In this document: positions 58,053-64,000 of the stretch, one piece after another
Layout of the letters: each line of letters begins with the position of its first letter
Position numbering within the stretch: the first letter of the stretch is position 1
From: Nocardioidaceae bacterium
GTDB lineage: Bacteria > Actinomycetota > Actinomycetes > Propionibacteriales > Nocardioidaceae
NCBI GenBank assembly: GCA_017744365.1
Contig: JAGIBL010000001.1
Location: 496,001-560,000 of the forward strand
Direction of reading: 5' to 3'
Length of the DNA stretch: 64,000 bases
Made by a program: the position numbers and the translations under genes
The notes under the pieces: generated by a model
The model's input: only the letters and a program-made list of their open reading frames with translations
Told to the model about the DNA's origin: nothing
Database searches by the model: none

Positions 58053-58214
58053 TCAGGCCGCGCGCCGGCGGTCGGCGAACGGTCCGAGCTCGTCGTACGG
58101 CACGAAGCCGGTGCCCGGGCCCGCGAACCGGTCGCGGCGGGCGTAGAGGGCGAGGGCCACGATGCCGCTGAGCAGCACCAGGGTGGTCAGGACGGTCATC
58201 AGGATCTCGGTCAT
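58053..58214 (-). CDS. Small single-span membrane protein, 53 residues
   Basis: ATG 58214 to TGA 58055-58053. One hydrophobic helix (LMTVLTTLVLLSGIVALALY) followed by a basic stretch YARRDRFAG and a soluble end FVPYDELGPFADRRRAA. No family is recognised. It is divergent from the GlxA-type regulator with the TGCCA/TGGCA palindromes in between, so it may be that regulator's target. It begins 5 nt after the SGNH gene stop (convergent). Confidence 0.65.
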   Translation of the reverse strand: MTEILMTVLTTLVLLSGIVALALYARRDRFAGPGTGFVPYDELGPFADRRRAA

Positions 58215-58286
58215 GGCAGTAATCCTGCGCTCATTCGATTCCTGCCAACAGTGGCAGCAATGACACCTACCCTCGATTTTCTGCCA
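58214..58286. promoter_or_regulatory. Candidate operator for the GlxA-type regulator
   Basis: CTGCCA-ACAG-TGGCAG (58242-58257) is a perfect 6-4-6 palindrome, flanked by half-sites TGGCAG at 58214-58219 (overlapping the small gene start codon) and CTGCCA at 58281-58286. The sites fill the gap between two divergent genes. Binding here could control both the small membrane protein and the regulator itself. Confidence 0.55.
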
Positions 58287-58308
58287 GATCCGTGCGAAGG
58301 TGGTCGGC

Positions 58309-59280
58309 ATGCTGAAGAACGTGGCCGTGGTGGCCTTCGACGGGGTGGCTCCGTTCGAGCTCGGCGTGCTCTGCGAGGCCTGGGGGATCGACCGGACCGT
58401 GCACGACGTCCCGGCCCTCGACTTCGGGGTCTGCACCCCGCGTCCGGGCAAGGTGACCACGAGCATGGGATTCGGCCTGGAGATCGAGCACGGGCTGGAG
58501 CGGGCCGCGGAGGCCGATCTGGTCTGCATCCCCGCCCAGCACCGCAGTTGGGGCGCCCCGGACGAGCTCCTCGAGCTGCTCCGCGCCACCGTGGACCGCG
58601 GCGCGCGGGTGCTCTCGGTCTGCTCCGGTGCGTTCCTGCTCGGTGACGCCGGCCTCCTCGACGGGCGCGGCTGCACCACCCACTGGATGTACACCGACGA
58701 GCTGCAGCGCCGGTTCCCGCAGGCGCGGGTCGTGCCCGAGGTCCTGTACGTCGACGAGGACCCGGTCATCACCGCCGCCGGGTCCGCCGCCGGCCTGGAC
58801 GCGTGCCTGCACCTGTGGCGCAAGGAGTACGGCGCCAAGGTGGCCTCGATGGTCGCCCGCCGGATGGTCGTCCCGCCGCAGCGCGAGGGCGGTCAGGCGC
58901 AGTACATCGCCCGGGCGGTGCCCGAGTGCGACGCCGCCACGCTCGGTCCGCTGCTGACCTGGATCACCGAGAACCTGCGCGAGGACCACAGCGTCGAGGC
59001 GCTGGCCAAGCGCGCGCACATGTCCGCGCGCACCTTCGCCCGCCGGTTCCGTGCCGAGACCGGGGCCACCCCGCACGCCTGGGTGACCAACCAGCGGGTG
59101 CTGGCCGCCGAGGAGCTGCTCGAGGGCAGCGACCGCCCGGTCGAGTGGATCGCCACCGAGGTCGGCTTCGGCAACGCGGCGACGATGCGCCAGCACTTCA
59201 CCCGGGTCCGCGGGATCAGCCCGCAGGCCTACCGGCAGACGTTCAGCTGCTCGGAGGGGCCGGAGGAAGCGTCCGCCTGA
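58309..59280 (+). CDS. GlxA-family AraC-type transcriptional regulator
   Basis: 323 residues from ATG 58309 with GAAGG 8 nt upstream (GTG 58300 is also in frame). N-terminal DJ-1/PfpI amidotransferase-like domain (VVAFDGVAPFELGVLCEAWG; LSVCSGAFLLGDAGLLDG with the nucleophile-elbow Cys). C-terminal AraC double helix-turn-helix: SVEALAKRAHMSARTFARRF and PVEWIATEVGFGNAATMRQHF ending in [10 protein letters not shown]. GlxA-type regulators usually activate catabolic genes. Effector unknown. Its end overlaps the convergent ligase by 38 nt. Confidence 0.9.
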   Translation: MLKNVAVVAFDGVAPFELGVLCEAWGIDRTVHDVPALDFGVCTPRPGKVTTSMGFGLEIEHGLERAAEADLVCIPAQHRSWGAPDELLELLRATVDRGARVLSVCSGAFLLGDAGLLDGRGCTTHWMYTDELQRRFPQARVVPEVLYVDEDPVITAAGSAAGLDACLHLWRKEYGAKVASMVARRMVVPPQREGGQAQYIARAVPECDAATLGPLLTWITENLREDHSVEALAKRAHMSARTFARRFRAETGATPHAWVTNQRVLAAEELLEGSDRPVEWIATEVGFGNAATMRQHFTRVRGISPQAYRQTFSCSEGPEEASA

Positions 59281-60505
59281 GGATCTTGCCGGTCAGCGTC
59301 CGCGGGATCGTCTCGGCGAACCGGTACTCCTTCGGCCGCTTGGGCGGGCTGAGCCGCTCGGCCGCCCAGGCACGCAGCTCGTCGGTGGTCGCGGTCCCGA
59401 CCACGACCGCGCAGACCCGCTGGCCCCAGTCCGGGTCGGCGGCGCCGTAGACGGCCACATCAGTGACGCCCGGGTGCTCGCCGAGCACGTTCTCGACCTC
59501 GGCGGGGTAGACGTTGACCCCGCCGGAGATGACCAGGTCCTCGCGACGGCCGTCCAGGTAGAGGTAGCCGTCCTCGTCGAGCCGGCCCAGGTCGCCGACG
59601 GTGAACTCGTCACCCCGCCAGGCGGCCGCGGTCTTCTCCGGCGCGCCGAAGTAGCTGAACCGGGCGTGCTCGGGCACCCGGCACCAGATCAGCCCGTCCT
59701 CGTCGGTGCGCAGGCTGCGACCCGGTCGCGCCCGCCCGACAGTGCCGCGGCGGGTCAGCCACTCCTCGCTGCGGCAGGCGGTGAACTGACCCTCGGTGGA
59801 CCCGTAGAACTCCCAGGTCGTCCCGGCCGGGAACACCGACAGCAACCGCTCCTTGACCTGCGTCGGGCAGGGCGCGCCGGCATGCGCGAGCAGCCGGAAG
59901 GAGGTGAGGTCCGGCCAGGCTCCGGCGTCCCAGAAGGCGAAGAGCCGCTGCAGGTGGGCCGGCACGCAGAACGCGGTGGTCGGCCGCTCGGCCTCGATGG
60001 CCGCGGTGACTCGCGCCGGGTCGAACGGCCCCGGGATCGTCACCCGGCCGCCGGCGAGCAGGGTGCCCATCGCGAACCGCAGCGGCGCCGAGTGGTACAG
60101 CGGGCTGAGCACCAGGTTGACGTCGGTGCCGTTGAACCCCCACAACGCCCGTTCCTCGTCCAGCAGCGCCCGCGCGTGCTCGTCGGGGAGCAGCCCGGAG
60201 TCGACGCCCTTCGGCGTCCCGGTGGTGCCGCTGGTGACGTGCATCGGGCGGGCGCGGGGGACGTCTCCGGGCTCCCAGCCCGTGGCCAGGTCGGCCAGCG
60301 CGTCCTGGTCGGTGACGACCAGCGCCGGGTCCAGGCCGGCGAGGATCCGCTCCCGCTCGTACGACGTCAGCCGCGGGTCGAGCGGGATCGGCAGGACGCC
60401 CCGGACCAGCAGGGAGAGGACCGCGTCCAGGTAGGCGTGCGAGCCGGGCAGGAGGAGCGCGACGCGGTCGCCGGGGCGGAGGGTGGTTGCGGGCACGGTG
60501 GTCAT
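59243..60505 (-). CDS. Short AMP-binding acyl-CoA synthetase/ligase
   Basis: 420 residues from ATG 60505. A3 P-loop [18 protein letters not shown]5 [12 protein letters not shown]7/A8 [20 protein letters not shown] and the C-terminal lysine in [11 protein letters not shown] are all present. The protein is ~100 residues shorter than common acyl-CoA synthetases because the N-terminal segment before [13 protein letters not shown] is missing; this looks like a natural short subfamily, as no upstream frame supplies it. It adenylates a carboxylic acid and probably forms its CoA ester; substrate unknown. Confidence 0.85.
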   Translation of the reverse strand: MTTVPATTLRPGDRVALLLPGSHAYLDAVLSLLVRGVLPIPLDPRLTSYERERILAGLDPALVVTDQDALADLATGWEPGDVPRARPMHVTSGTTGTPKGVDSGLLPDEHARALLDEERALWGFNGTDVNLVLSPLYHSAPLRFAMGTLLAGGRVTIPGPFDPARVTAAIEAERPTTAFCVPAHLQRLFAFWDAGAWPDLTSFRLLAHAGAPCPTQVKERLLSVFPAGTTWEFYGSTEGQFTACRSEEWLTRRGTVGRARPGRSLRTDEDGLIWCRVPEHARFSYFGAPEKTAAAWRGDEFTVGDLGRLDEDGYLYLDGRREDLVISGGVNVYPAEVENVLGEHPGVTDVAVYGAADPDWGQRVCAVVVGTATTDELRAWAAERLSPPKRPKEYRFAETIPRTLTGKILRRTLPPAPPSS

Positions 60506-60568
60506 GGTTTCAGGCCAACCCTCGGGGGTCGCGGCTGGCTCTGCCCGTGCGCGTGCTGCGTGGGGTCG

Positions 60569-60627
60569 CCGAGTCGGCTCAGCAGACCTCCTCCGCTTCG
60601 CTCCTCCGGTCATCTGAGCCGACTCGG
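60569..60627. repeat. Intergenic inverted repeat between divergent ligase and coaE
   Basis: CCGAGTCGGCTCAG (60569-60582) is exactly complementary to 60614-60627. The 31-nt interior contains CCTCCTCCGC-TTCG-CTCCTCCGG, a partly symmetric purine/pyrimidine tract. It lies in the divergent promoter region, not after a gene, so it is unlikely to be a simple terminator. Confidence 0.8.
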
Positions 60628-60684
60628 CTCCTTTGCTGGGGTACAGGTCCGTTGCTCTGGCTTTTCTGTTGGGATACTCGCTGC

Positions 60685-61296
60685 GTGAGCTTGAGGGTGG
60701 GTCTGACGGGCGGCATCGCTTCCGGCAAGAGCACGGTGTCGGCGATCCTGCGCGAGCTCGGGGCCGTGGTGATCGACGCGGATGCCCTGGCGCGCGAGGT
60801 CGTCGAGAAGGGCACCCCCGGCCTGGACCAGGTGGTGGCCGCCTTCGGGCCGTCCGTGCTGACCCCCGAGGGCGATCTGGACCGCCCGGCGATGGGCGCG
60901 CTGGTCTTCAACGACGACGAGGCCCGCAAGCAGCTGGAGTCGATCGTGCACCCGCTGGTCTTCGAGCGGATCGTCGACCTCGAGACGCACGCCCCGGAGC
61001 ACGCACTGGTCGTGCACGACATCCCGCTGCTCGCCGAGAGCGGCCGAGCGGCAGCGCCCGATCGTGGGGGGTTCGACGCGGTGATCGTGGTCGACGCCCC
61101 CGCCGAGACCCAGGTCGAGCGGATGGTCCGCGACCGTGGCTGGACCGAGGCCGAGGCGGCCGCCCGGATGGCCGCGCAGGCCAGCCGCGAGGACCGGCGC
61201 GCCATCGCGACGTACGTCATCGACAACACCGGAACGCTCGAAGACCTCCGTCGCCGGGTGACGGAGGTCTTCGAGGTGCTGGTCCGGGAGGCGTGA
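60685..61296 (+). CDS. coaE: Dephospho-CoA kinase
   Basis: 203 residues from GTG 60685, GATACT 6 nt upstream. Walker [39 protein letters not shown] and the end [15 protein letters not shown] are family signatures. It phosphorylates dephospho-CoA in the last step of CoA synthesis. The UPF0157 fusion found in some actinobacterial CoaE is absent. Confidence 0.95.
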   Translation: MSLRVGLTGGIASGKSTVSAILRELGAVVIDADALAREVVEKGTPGLDQVVAAFGPSVLTPEGDLDRPAMGALVFNDDEARKQLESIVHPLVFERIVDLETHAPEHALVVHDIPLLAESGRAAAPDRGGFDAVIVVDAPAETQVERMVRDRGWTEAEAAARMAAQASREDRRAIATYVIDNTGTLEDLRRRVTEVFEVLVREA

Positions 61297-61344
61297 CGGG
61301 GGATACACGCCTCCCGGCGGTCTGGTGTTGTCGGGCTGGTGCCG

Positions 61345-62292
61345 TCAGGCGGCCAGGTCCGGGTCGGCCAGCCGGCGGAGCTTGGCGATCGCCTCGCGCT
61401 CCAGCTGACGCACCCGCTCGGCCGAGATGCCGTGCTTGGCGCCGATGTCGGCCAGCTTGTGCTGGCGTCCGTCGGTGAGCCCGTAGCGGGACCGGATGAT
61501 GTCGGCCGAGCGCTCGTCGAGCCGCTCGACCAGCATGTTGAGGCGGTCGCGGGACTCGGAGTCGAGCACGGTCAGGTCGGGGCCGGGGGCGCTCTCCTGG
61601 GCGATCAGGTCACCCAGCGAGGTGTCGCCGTCCACGTCGATCGGGGTGTCCAGGCTGACGTGGTCACGACCCCAGCCGATCAGGTCGAGCACCCGCTCGA
61701 AGTCCATCCCGAGCTCGGCGGCGATCTCCTCCGGCTCCGGCTCGCGGCCGAGCTGGCGCTCGAGCGTGCGGCGGGCGGCGGAGACCTGGTTGAGCTCCTC
61801 GACGACGTGCACGGGCAGCCGGACCACGCGGGCCTGCTGGGCGATGCCGCGGGTGATCGCCTGGCGTACCCACCAGGTCGCGTACGTCGAGAACTTGTAG
61901 CCCTTGGTGTAGTCGAACTTCTCGACCGCACGGATCAGGCCGGTGTTGCCCTCCTGGATCAGGTCGAGCATCGGCATCGCGCTGCGGCCGTACTTGCGGG
62001 CGATGGAGACCACCAGGCGCAGGTTCGCGTTGATGAACTGCTGCACGGCGCGGTCGCCCTCCTCGGCGAGCCAGCGCAGCTCGGCCTCGGTGGCGTAGCC
62101 GGGGGCGCCGCCCTTGCGACGACCGACCCGGCCCTCCTCGAGCAGCCGGCGGGCCATCAGGCCGGCCTCGATGGTCTTGGACAGCTCGACCTCGGTGATC
62201 GCGTCGAGCAGCGGGGTCCGCGCGATCTCGTCGAGGTACATGCCGACGCTGTCGCGTCCCTCGATCTCGCGCTCCATGCGGCGAACCGTCAC
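61345..62292 (-). CDS. RNA polymerase sigma factor, group 2 (SigB/HrdB-like)
   Basis: 315 residues from GTG 62292 with GGGAGGGG upstream; ATG 62277 is an alternative. Region 1.2 (DSVGMYLDEIARTPLLD), region 2 (LRLVVSIARKYGRSAMPMLDLIQEGNTGLIRAVEKFDY in parts, GYKFSTYATWWVRQAI for 2.3-2.4), region 3 (VRLPVHVVEELNQV) and region 4 (LNMLVERLDERSADIIRSRYG; LADIGAKHGISAERVRQLE). It lacks the long N-terminus of the primary sigma factor, so a group 2 factor of the SigB type is more likely than the housekeeping one. Confidence 0.9.
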   Translation of the reverse strand: MTVRRMEREIEGRDSVGMYLDEIARTPLLDAITEVELSKTIEAGLMARRLLEEGRVGRRKGGAPGYATEAELRWLAEEGDRAVQQFINANLRLVVSIARKYGRSAMPMLDLIQEGNTGLIRAVEKFDYTKGYKFSTYATWWVRQAITRGIAQQARVVRLPVHVVEELNQVSAARRTLERQLGREPEPEEIAAELGMDFERVLDLIGWGRDHVSLDTPIDVDGDTSLGDLIAQESAPGPDLTVLDSESRDRLNMLVERLDERSADIIRSRYGLTDGRQHKLADIGAKHGISAERVRQLEREAIAKLRRLADPDLAA

Positions 62293-62481
62293 TTCTGCCC
62301 CTCCCTTCCTCCAGGTCCTACGGGGGAACCGGTGCTTCTGGCTCCGGTTTGTCCAACGTTCAACCCAGGGCGAGGATTCCCCGTCTCGGGCAGTGCCTTC
62401 GTGTTCTAAGACGTGCAGGAGGTACCCGAAGTTGCGCCCTGGACGCGTTCTCAGCGACTTCTCAGACGGCAGACTGGGGGC

Positions 62482-63192
62482 ATGCCTTCCGCCGGCCCCT
62501 CCCGCATCGACCTGAACGCCGACCTGGGGGAGGGTGTGACCGACGATCCGGCCCTCCTGGAGGTCGTCACCAGCGCCAACGTGGCCTGCGGGTTCCACGC
62601 CGGGGACGCGGTCACGATGCGCCGGGTCTGCGACCTGGCGGCCGAGCGCGGGGTGCGGGTCGGGGCCCAGGTCTCCTACGACGACCGCGAGGGCTTCGGG
62701 CGTCGGGCGATGTCCCCGGCTGCCGACGTCCTGACCGGCTGGGTGGCCGTCCAGGTCGGGCTGCTGAGCGAGATCGCGGCCACGGCCGGCGCCGAGGTCT
62801 CCTACGTCAAGCCGCACGGCGCGCTCTACAACCGGGTCGCCGACGACGAGGAGCAGGCCGGTGCGGTCCTGGCCGGCAGCGGCGACCTGCCGGTGCTGGG
62901 GCTCCCGGGCTCGGCGCTGCTCCGGCTCGCGGCCGGGTCCGGCCGCGGGGTGGTCTCCGAGGGCTTCCCGGACCGCGGCTACACCGCCGAGGGACGGCTG
63001 GTCCCACGCGACCAGCCAGGTGCCCTGGTCACCGAGCCCGACCGGATCGCGGCCAACGCGGTCGAGCTGGCCAGGTCCGGGGTGGTCCAGACCGTCTGCG
63101 TGCACGGCGACTCCCCGGGGGCGGTCGTGGCCGCCCACGCCGTACGACGAGCGCTGGCCGCGGCCGGGTTCGAGGTACGTCCCTGGGCGTGA
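62482..63192 (+). CDS. pxpA: 5-oxoprolinase subunit A (LamB/YcsF family)
   Basis: 236 residues from ATG 62482. Blocks RIDLNADLGEGV, VTSANVACGFHAGDAVTM, VGAQVSYDDREGFGRR, VSYVKPHGALYN and AEGRLVPRDQPGALV match PxpA. With PxpB and PxpC it hydrolyses 5-oxoproline (pyroglutamate) to glutamate using ATP. Normally pxpA is followed at once by pxpB; here 435 bp with a probable RNA gene lie between. Confidence 0.95.
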   Translation: MPSAGPSRIDLNADLGEGVTDDPALLEVVTSANVACGFHAGDAVTMRRVCDLAAERGVRVGAQVSYDDREGFGRRAMSPAADVLTGWVAVQVGLLSEIAATAGAEVSYVKPHGALYNRVADDEEQAGAVLAGSGDLPVLGLPGSALLRLAAGSGRGVVSEGFPDRGYTAEGRLVPRDQPGALVTEPDRIAANAVELARSGVVQTVCVHGDSPGAVVAAHAVRRALAAAGFEVRPWA

Positions 63193-63208
63193 GTTTTCCA
63201 CCGCTGGC

Positions 63209-63279
63209 TGTGGACGAGACTGTGGAGAACTCCGTCGGCCTGTGGATGGAATGGCCGCTCCTGTGGACGCTCCTGTGGA
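63209..63279 (+). promoter_or_regulatory. Five same-strand TGTGGA motifs upstream of an RNA promoter
   Basis: TGTGGA begins at 63209, 63221, 63241, 63262 and 63274; intervals 12, 20, 21 and 12 nt are almost symmetric. The first two (TGTGGACGA, TGTGGAGAA) differ by one base from TGTGGACAA, the complement of the Streptomyces DnaA box TTGTCCACA. An A-rich run (GAAAAAAAC) follows at 63282-63290. They may be sites for DnaA or another regulator of the promoter at 63315. Confidence 0.55.
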
Positions 63280-63314
63280 GCGAAAAAAACTTCGAGAAAT
63301 CTCTTGGAAAACCC

Positions 63315-63344
63315 TTGCGCAGCGTGGCGGAGGTCACGTAGAAA
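63315..63344 (+). promoter_or_regulatory. Strong stable-RNA-type promoter
   Basis: TTGCGC (63315-63320) and TAGAAA (63339-63344, then T) with an 18-nt spacer, preceded by A-rich DNA (63282-63311), which could act as an upstream element. No reading frame with normal coding properties begins downstream before pxpB at 63628. Confidence 0.6.
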
Positions 63345-63350
63345 TCTCTC

Positions 63351-63540
63351 ACCGCAGCCCGCAAGGGCAGCGGGGGACAGGCTGAAGCCGAGGTTCCACC
63401 CGGTGGGGCAACTCGCCGGAAGACCGCCAGGTGATGGGGCGGTCGGGACTTGGGACGGCAGTCGGTTCCGGATCGGAGCATCACCGCCGAGCCACCTCGC
63501 AGGGCCCGTGGAACTCATACTTTCGCGGGCCCTGCACCTA
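63351..63540 (+). ncRNA. Candidate structured non-coding RNA, ~190 nt
   Basis: Bounded by the promoter at 63315-63344 and the hairpin at 63499-63535. Internal stems include GCCC-GCAA-GGGC (63357-63368) and GACCGCC/GGCGGTC (63422-63428 with 63438-63444). The 5' bases GCAGCCCGC (63354-63362) could also pair with the right arm of the terminal hairpin. No tmRNA, RNase P, SRP RNA or common riboswitch signature is recognised. Size and promoter would suit a 6S-like regulatory RNA, but that is only a guess. A leader for pxpB is the other option; the terminator argues for an independent RNA. Confidence 0.5.
63499..63535 (+). terminator. Terminal hairpin of the candidate RNA
   Basis: GCAGGGCCCG (63499-63508) pairs perfectly with CGGGCCCTGC (63526-63535) around a 17-nt loop that contains the T-rich ACTCATACTTTCG. 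Confidence 0.75.
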
Positions 63541-63602
63541 TTTCCGGGCATTTTCTCGGTGACCCTCGCGCGCGCCCGGAAATGACCGGGAAATGCATTT
63601 CC
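63540..63602. promoter_or_regulatory. Palindromes before pxpB
   Basis: ATTTCCGGGC (63540-63549) is complementary to GCCCGGAAAT (63574-63583), and GGAAATGCATTTCC (63589-63602) is a perfect 14-bp palindrome with the same GGAAAT half-site. Three occurrences of the half-site within 63 bp just before the pxpB start suggest an operator for pxpB and following genes. Confidence 0.5.
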
Positions 63603-63627
63603 GACGGCCCTGCGCCACCATGGGGAC

Positions 63628-64000
63628 ATGCGGGCGCACCGGGTCGGGGAGCATGCGGTCCTCGTGGAGTGCGCCGGCACCGACGAGGTCCAGGACACCT
63701 ACGCGCTGCTCGCCGCCCGGCGTGAGGAGCTGGGGGCGGTGGAGGTGGTCCCGGCCGCGCGCACGGTGCTGCTCGACGGGCTCGCCGACCCCGGTCTCGT
63801 GGCGGCACGGCTCGCCGCCTGGACCGCGCCCCCGGCGCCGGCGGCGGTCTCCGCGCGGGTCGAGGTGCCGGTCCGCTACGACGGCGCCGACCTGGAGGAG
63901 GTCGCCGGTCAGTGGCAGGTCGGGGTCGAGGAGGTGGTCGCGATCCACACCGGCACCGAGTTCACCGTCGCCTTCTGCGGGTTCGCGCCCGGCTTCGCCT
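63628..64000 (+). CDS. pxpB: 5-oxoprolinase subunit B, N-terminal part (runs off the window)
   Basis: ATG 63628 opens a frame to the end of the window (124 codons): MRAHRVGEHAVLVECAGTDE, then VEVVPAARTVLLDGL, VPVRYDGADLEEVA and IHTGTEFTVAFCGFAPGFA. These are the allophanate hydrolase subunit 1/KipI blocks found in PxpB. It pairs with PxpC for ATP-dependent activation of 5-oxoproline. The nearer ATG 63620 is out of frame. Confidence 0.92.
   Translation, partial: MRAHRVGEHAVLVECAGTDEVQDTYALLAARREELGAVEVVPAARTVLLDGLADPGLVAARLAAWTAPPAPAAVSARVEVPVRYDGADLEEVAGQWQVGVEEVVAIHTGTEFTVAFCGFAPGFA

Noticed and set aside
63189-63341. 50-codon frame starting in a GTGA overlap with pxpA and containing WMEWPLLWTLLW
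   Set aside because: The tryptophans come from the repeated CTGTGG motif, third-position GC is clearly lower than in true genes here, and its stop is the -10 box of the RNA promoter. A coupled small peptide cannot be fully excluded.

Overview
The window reads as chromosome of a high-GC actinobacterium close to Nocardioides (Nocardioidaceae). GC is very high with strongly GC-ending codons, GTG starts are common, and many genes look leaderless, with a TANNNT -10 box 6-9 nt before the start codon. Gene order around hisI-trp-lgt, znu-zur-glyS, coaE and pxpA fits this group. The genus is an inference from gene content and order. No prophage, integrase, insertion sequence or CRISPR array is visible; nearly everything is core chromosome.

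Layout. 1-3.7 kb: end of leuA, an orphan membrane histidine kinase, recO and uppS. 3.7-4.9 kb: a small element in which a winged-helix/nuclease-fold gene (AbiEi/DUF559 type) sits between inverted arrays of an 18-nt repeat with a strict 32-nt period. 4.9-8 kb: zinc uptake operon znuA-znuC-znuB-zur (minus strand) behind two Zur-type palindromes, the permease having a His-rich tail. 8-16 kb: an ABM-domain protein, glyS, a lipoprotein, dus, a secreted peptidoglycan-type protein and a two-gene heterodimeric ABC exporter. 16-22.5 kb: hisI, tryptophan genes (membrane protein, trpC, trpB, trpA), a SCO1-like lipoprotein and lgt. 22.6-30.3 kb: gltB-gltD and pyk, separated by a large nested inverted repeat. 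30.3-32.1 kb: a P-loop kinase-like gene, a decayed homing-endonuclease-like gene, tRNA-Leu(CAA) and the ANTAR regulator pdtaR. 32.3-37.2 kb: complete branched-chain amino acid ABC operon livK-H-M-G-F. 37.2-41.9 kb: DUF554, GNAT, thioesterase and polA.

41.9-54.5 kb is a cell-envelope polysaccharide region: flippase, AftD-like giant arabinosyltransferase, a second large membrane protein, a 43-codon DUF2613-like microgene, GT2 and GT4 glycosyltransferases, DUF3068/PorA-family protein and three methyltransferases. 54.6-64 kb: rpsA, a secreted SGNH hydrolase, a GlxA-type AraC regulator with a candidate operator, an AMP-ligase, coaE, a group-2 sigma factor, pxpA, a probable non-coding RNA locus with a strong promoter and terminator, and the start of pxpB.

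The best candidates for undescribed biology are (i) the repeat-bracketed nuclease-fold gene at 3744-4904, which resembles the logic of REP/RAYT systems but with a different protein, (ii) the related-looking 31-nt-period inverted array at 28692-28809, and (iii) the RNA locus inserted between pxpA and pxpB, with five spaced TGTGGA motifs upstream.
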